64,000 nt of DNA. It comes from Sesamum alatum. Lineage: Eukaryota > Streptophyta > Magnoliopsida > Lamiales > Pedaliaceae. This document shows, in pieces, positions 63,029 to 64,000 of the stretch (position 1 is its first letter; each line of letters begins with the position of its first letter). Below the pieces are notes generated by a model. It was not told where the DNA came from. It did not search any database and saw only the letters and a list, made by a program, of their open reading frames with translations. Where the stretch lies: positions 5,704,001-5,768,000 of the forward strand of contig JACGWO010000003.1 in the NCBI GenBank assembly GCA_034509735.1, in the 5' to 3' direction. The position numbers and the translations under genes are program-made.

Positions 63029-63778
63029 TTAGCCTTTCCCCTCTTTGGCAATGGGAACACTCTGAGTGTTCGTAGCTGCTATGACGGCTTTTCCCTTCCC
63101 CTTCTTCTTTTTCCAACGTCCGGCACCCTTGCCTTTCGTCTTGGAAGTTGAAGCACCTCCAAACAATACCGAAGGCGTGGACTTCTTAGTCGTTGCCTCG
63201 TATTGCACCAACATATTGATCAACTCATGAATGCCCTTCTCAAGTGCATTTATGTTATAGTTGACGATAAATTGGTCGAAGGAGGGTGGGAGTGACTGAA
63301 GGATCACATCTATGTACGTTTCGTTATCGAGACCTGCCTTTAGGTCCTCGAGCTTTTCCACTAGGGTAAGCATTTTAACCCCATGCTCTTGTACAGAGGA
63401 TCCTTCTGTCATTTTAGTTCCAAAGAACGCCTTGGTCGCGACATACCTAGTATGCCGGTCCGGGACTGCATAGCAATCCTTAAGGCGAGCCATAATGGAA
63501 GGGACATCATCTAGCCTTTCATATTGCTTCTGAATCTCATTGGTCATCGAAGCAAGTATGACGCTACGGACCTTCCGGTTATCCTTATGCCAAGTCTCGA
63601 ACGTCTCACGTTCTTCTGGCGTGGATCCTTCCGGCAAGGTCCTAGGGAGAGGCTCGTCCATGACGTAGCCTTGGTTCTCGTAATCTAGGACTATCCTGAG
63701 ATTGCGCAACCAGTCGTTGTAATTTGTTCCATTGAATTTGTTTGTCTCAAGAATGGTTGATAGTGGGTTCTTAGACAT
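63029..63778 (-). CDS. E10 gag (capsid), ended by a premature stop
   Basis: Start chosen at 63776-63778 (MSKNPLSTILETNKFNG), the same in all copies; a further in-frame ATG at 63866-63868 lies in leader sequence. 249 codons: FNGTNYNDWLRNLRIVLDYEN, LPRTLPEGSTPEE, KAFFGTKMTEGSS, HGVKMLTLVEKLEDL, LPPSFDQFIVNYN, then a Lys/Gly-rich linker to a TAA at 63029-63031, where E5 and E11 have AAA (Lys). Pol follows in the same frame. Gag would form the particle; the stop cuts off the zinc knuckle. Confidence 0.9.
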   Translation of the reverse strand: MSKNPLSTILETNKFNGTNYNDWLRNLRIVLDYENQGYVMDEPLPRTLPEGSTPEERETFETWHKDNRKVRSVILASMTNEIQKQYERLDDVPSIMARLKDCYAVPDRHTRYVATKAFFGTKMTEGSSVQEHGVKMLTLVEKLEDLKAGLDNETYIDVILQSLPPSFDQFIVNYNINALEKGIHELINMLVQYEATTKKSTPSVLFGGASTSKTKGKGAGRWKKKKGKGKAVIAATNTQSVPIAKEGKG

Positions 63779-64000
63779 TTTAAATCTACATTTAGAAAAC
63801 AACGCGCGATCAGCAGAAAATAAAGACGGTGGTTTGATGAAATAATTAAATGCTTGGTCTTTAGTCATTTAATCCTCCCACTATTTATACGAAAACACGG
63901 TACTCTCAAACGTGATTTTCGGGAAATCCTTTCCTAGTGGGCTTGGGATCCACAGCGATTTTTCCCATACCCCGCTTTTACGATTCGCATGGAAAAGATC
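63779..64000 (-). other. E10 leader, gag-proximal part
   Basis: Non-coding leader matching 38147-38370 of E7 (TCCCACTATTTATACG, CCATACCCCGCTTTTACG). The rest of the leader and the 5' LTR lie outside the window. Confidence 0.82.

Larger units (their letters stand above)
47266..64000 (-). mobile_element. E10: Ty1/copia retrotransposon, minus strand, split by E11, runs off the right edge
   Basis: 3' LTR in two parts (47266-47394 and 57866-59707), polypurine tract, gag-pol 59724-63778 and the start of the leader. E11 occupies 47395-57860. This is the least damaged gag-pol in the window. The 5' LTR lies beyond 64000. Confidence 0.92.

Noticed and set aside
59801..63778. An envelope-like gene after pol or between gag and pol
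   Set aside because: Pol is followed after its stop directly by the polypurine tract, and gag runs into protease in the same frame; there is no room for a further gene.

Overview
This is plant nuclear DNA made entirely of Ty1/copia LTR retrotransposons nested inside one another. The plant origin is inferred from three things. The primer-binding sites match the 3' end of plant initiator-methionine tRNA (GGCTCTGATACCA on the + strand). The pol genes have the copia order (gag, protease, integrase, reverse transcriptase, RNase H). A Mutator-like MITE is also present. I found no host gene, tRNA, rRNA or CRISPR array; every base belongs to an element, an element remnant or a junction scar.

Two related LTR types occur. 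Type A is about 1.94-2.15 kb and runs from TGTTAGAATAGG to TTTCA. Type B is about 2.22 kb and runs from TGTTGGAATAGG to CCTTCA. I number the elements E1-E11 from left to right. E1 (1-3337, minus) is a leader plus 5' LTR and sits in E2 (3338-5372, plus, only its 3' end and 3' LTR). E2 sits in the gag of E3 (5373-13310, plus, type B), whose 3' LTR holds a nested solo LTR. E3 sits in the RNase H region of the decayed E4 (13311-20114, minus). A 15-bp pol scar (20115-20129) separates E4 from E5 (20130-30308, minus). E5 has both LTRs but no matching target-site duplication. E6 (30309-46030, minus, decayed) carries a 332-bp MITE and is split by the complete E7 (32126-42300, minus, duplication GAAGC). 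The 5' LTR of E6 is cut by E8 (46031-46672, type B LTR head, plus). E8 is cut by E9 (46673-47265, type A LTR head, plus), and E9 by E10 (47266 to the window end, minus). The 3' LTR of E10 is itself split by the complete E11 (47395-57860, minus). The missing halves of E1-E4 should lie left of the window, and those of E6, E8, E9 and E10 right of it, in mirrored order.

A complete element is 10.2-10.5 kb: 5' LTR, PBS, an unusually long leader (about 2.2-2.4 kb), one gag-pol frame of about 1,350 codons, a polypurine tract and the 3' LTR. The leader has a GC-rich 0.4-0.7 kb tract made of serial short hairpins flanked by alternating GCGC, a palindrome carrying telo-box-like AAACCCTAG arms, and a twice-repeated CACGACTCGTGAGAC. 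The LTR promoters have a TATA box with a cluster of six W-box cores (TTGAC) just upstream.

No copy has an unbroken gag-pol here. E10 is closest, with one in-frame stop and one 2-bp insertion visible. Many lesions, and most differences between the paired LTRs of E11, are single-base indels in homopolymers. Some broken reading frames may therefore be read-accuracy artefacts rather than true decay.
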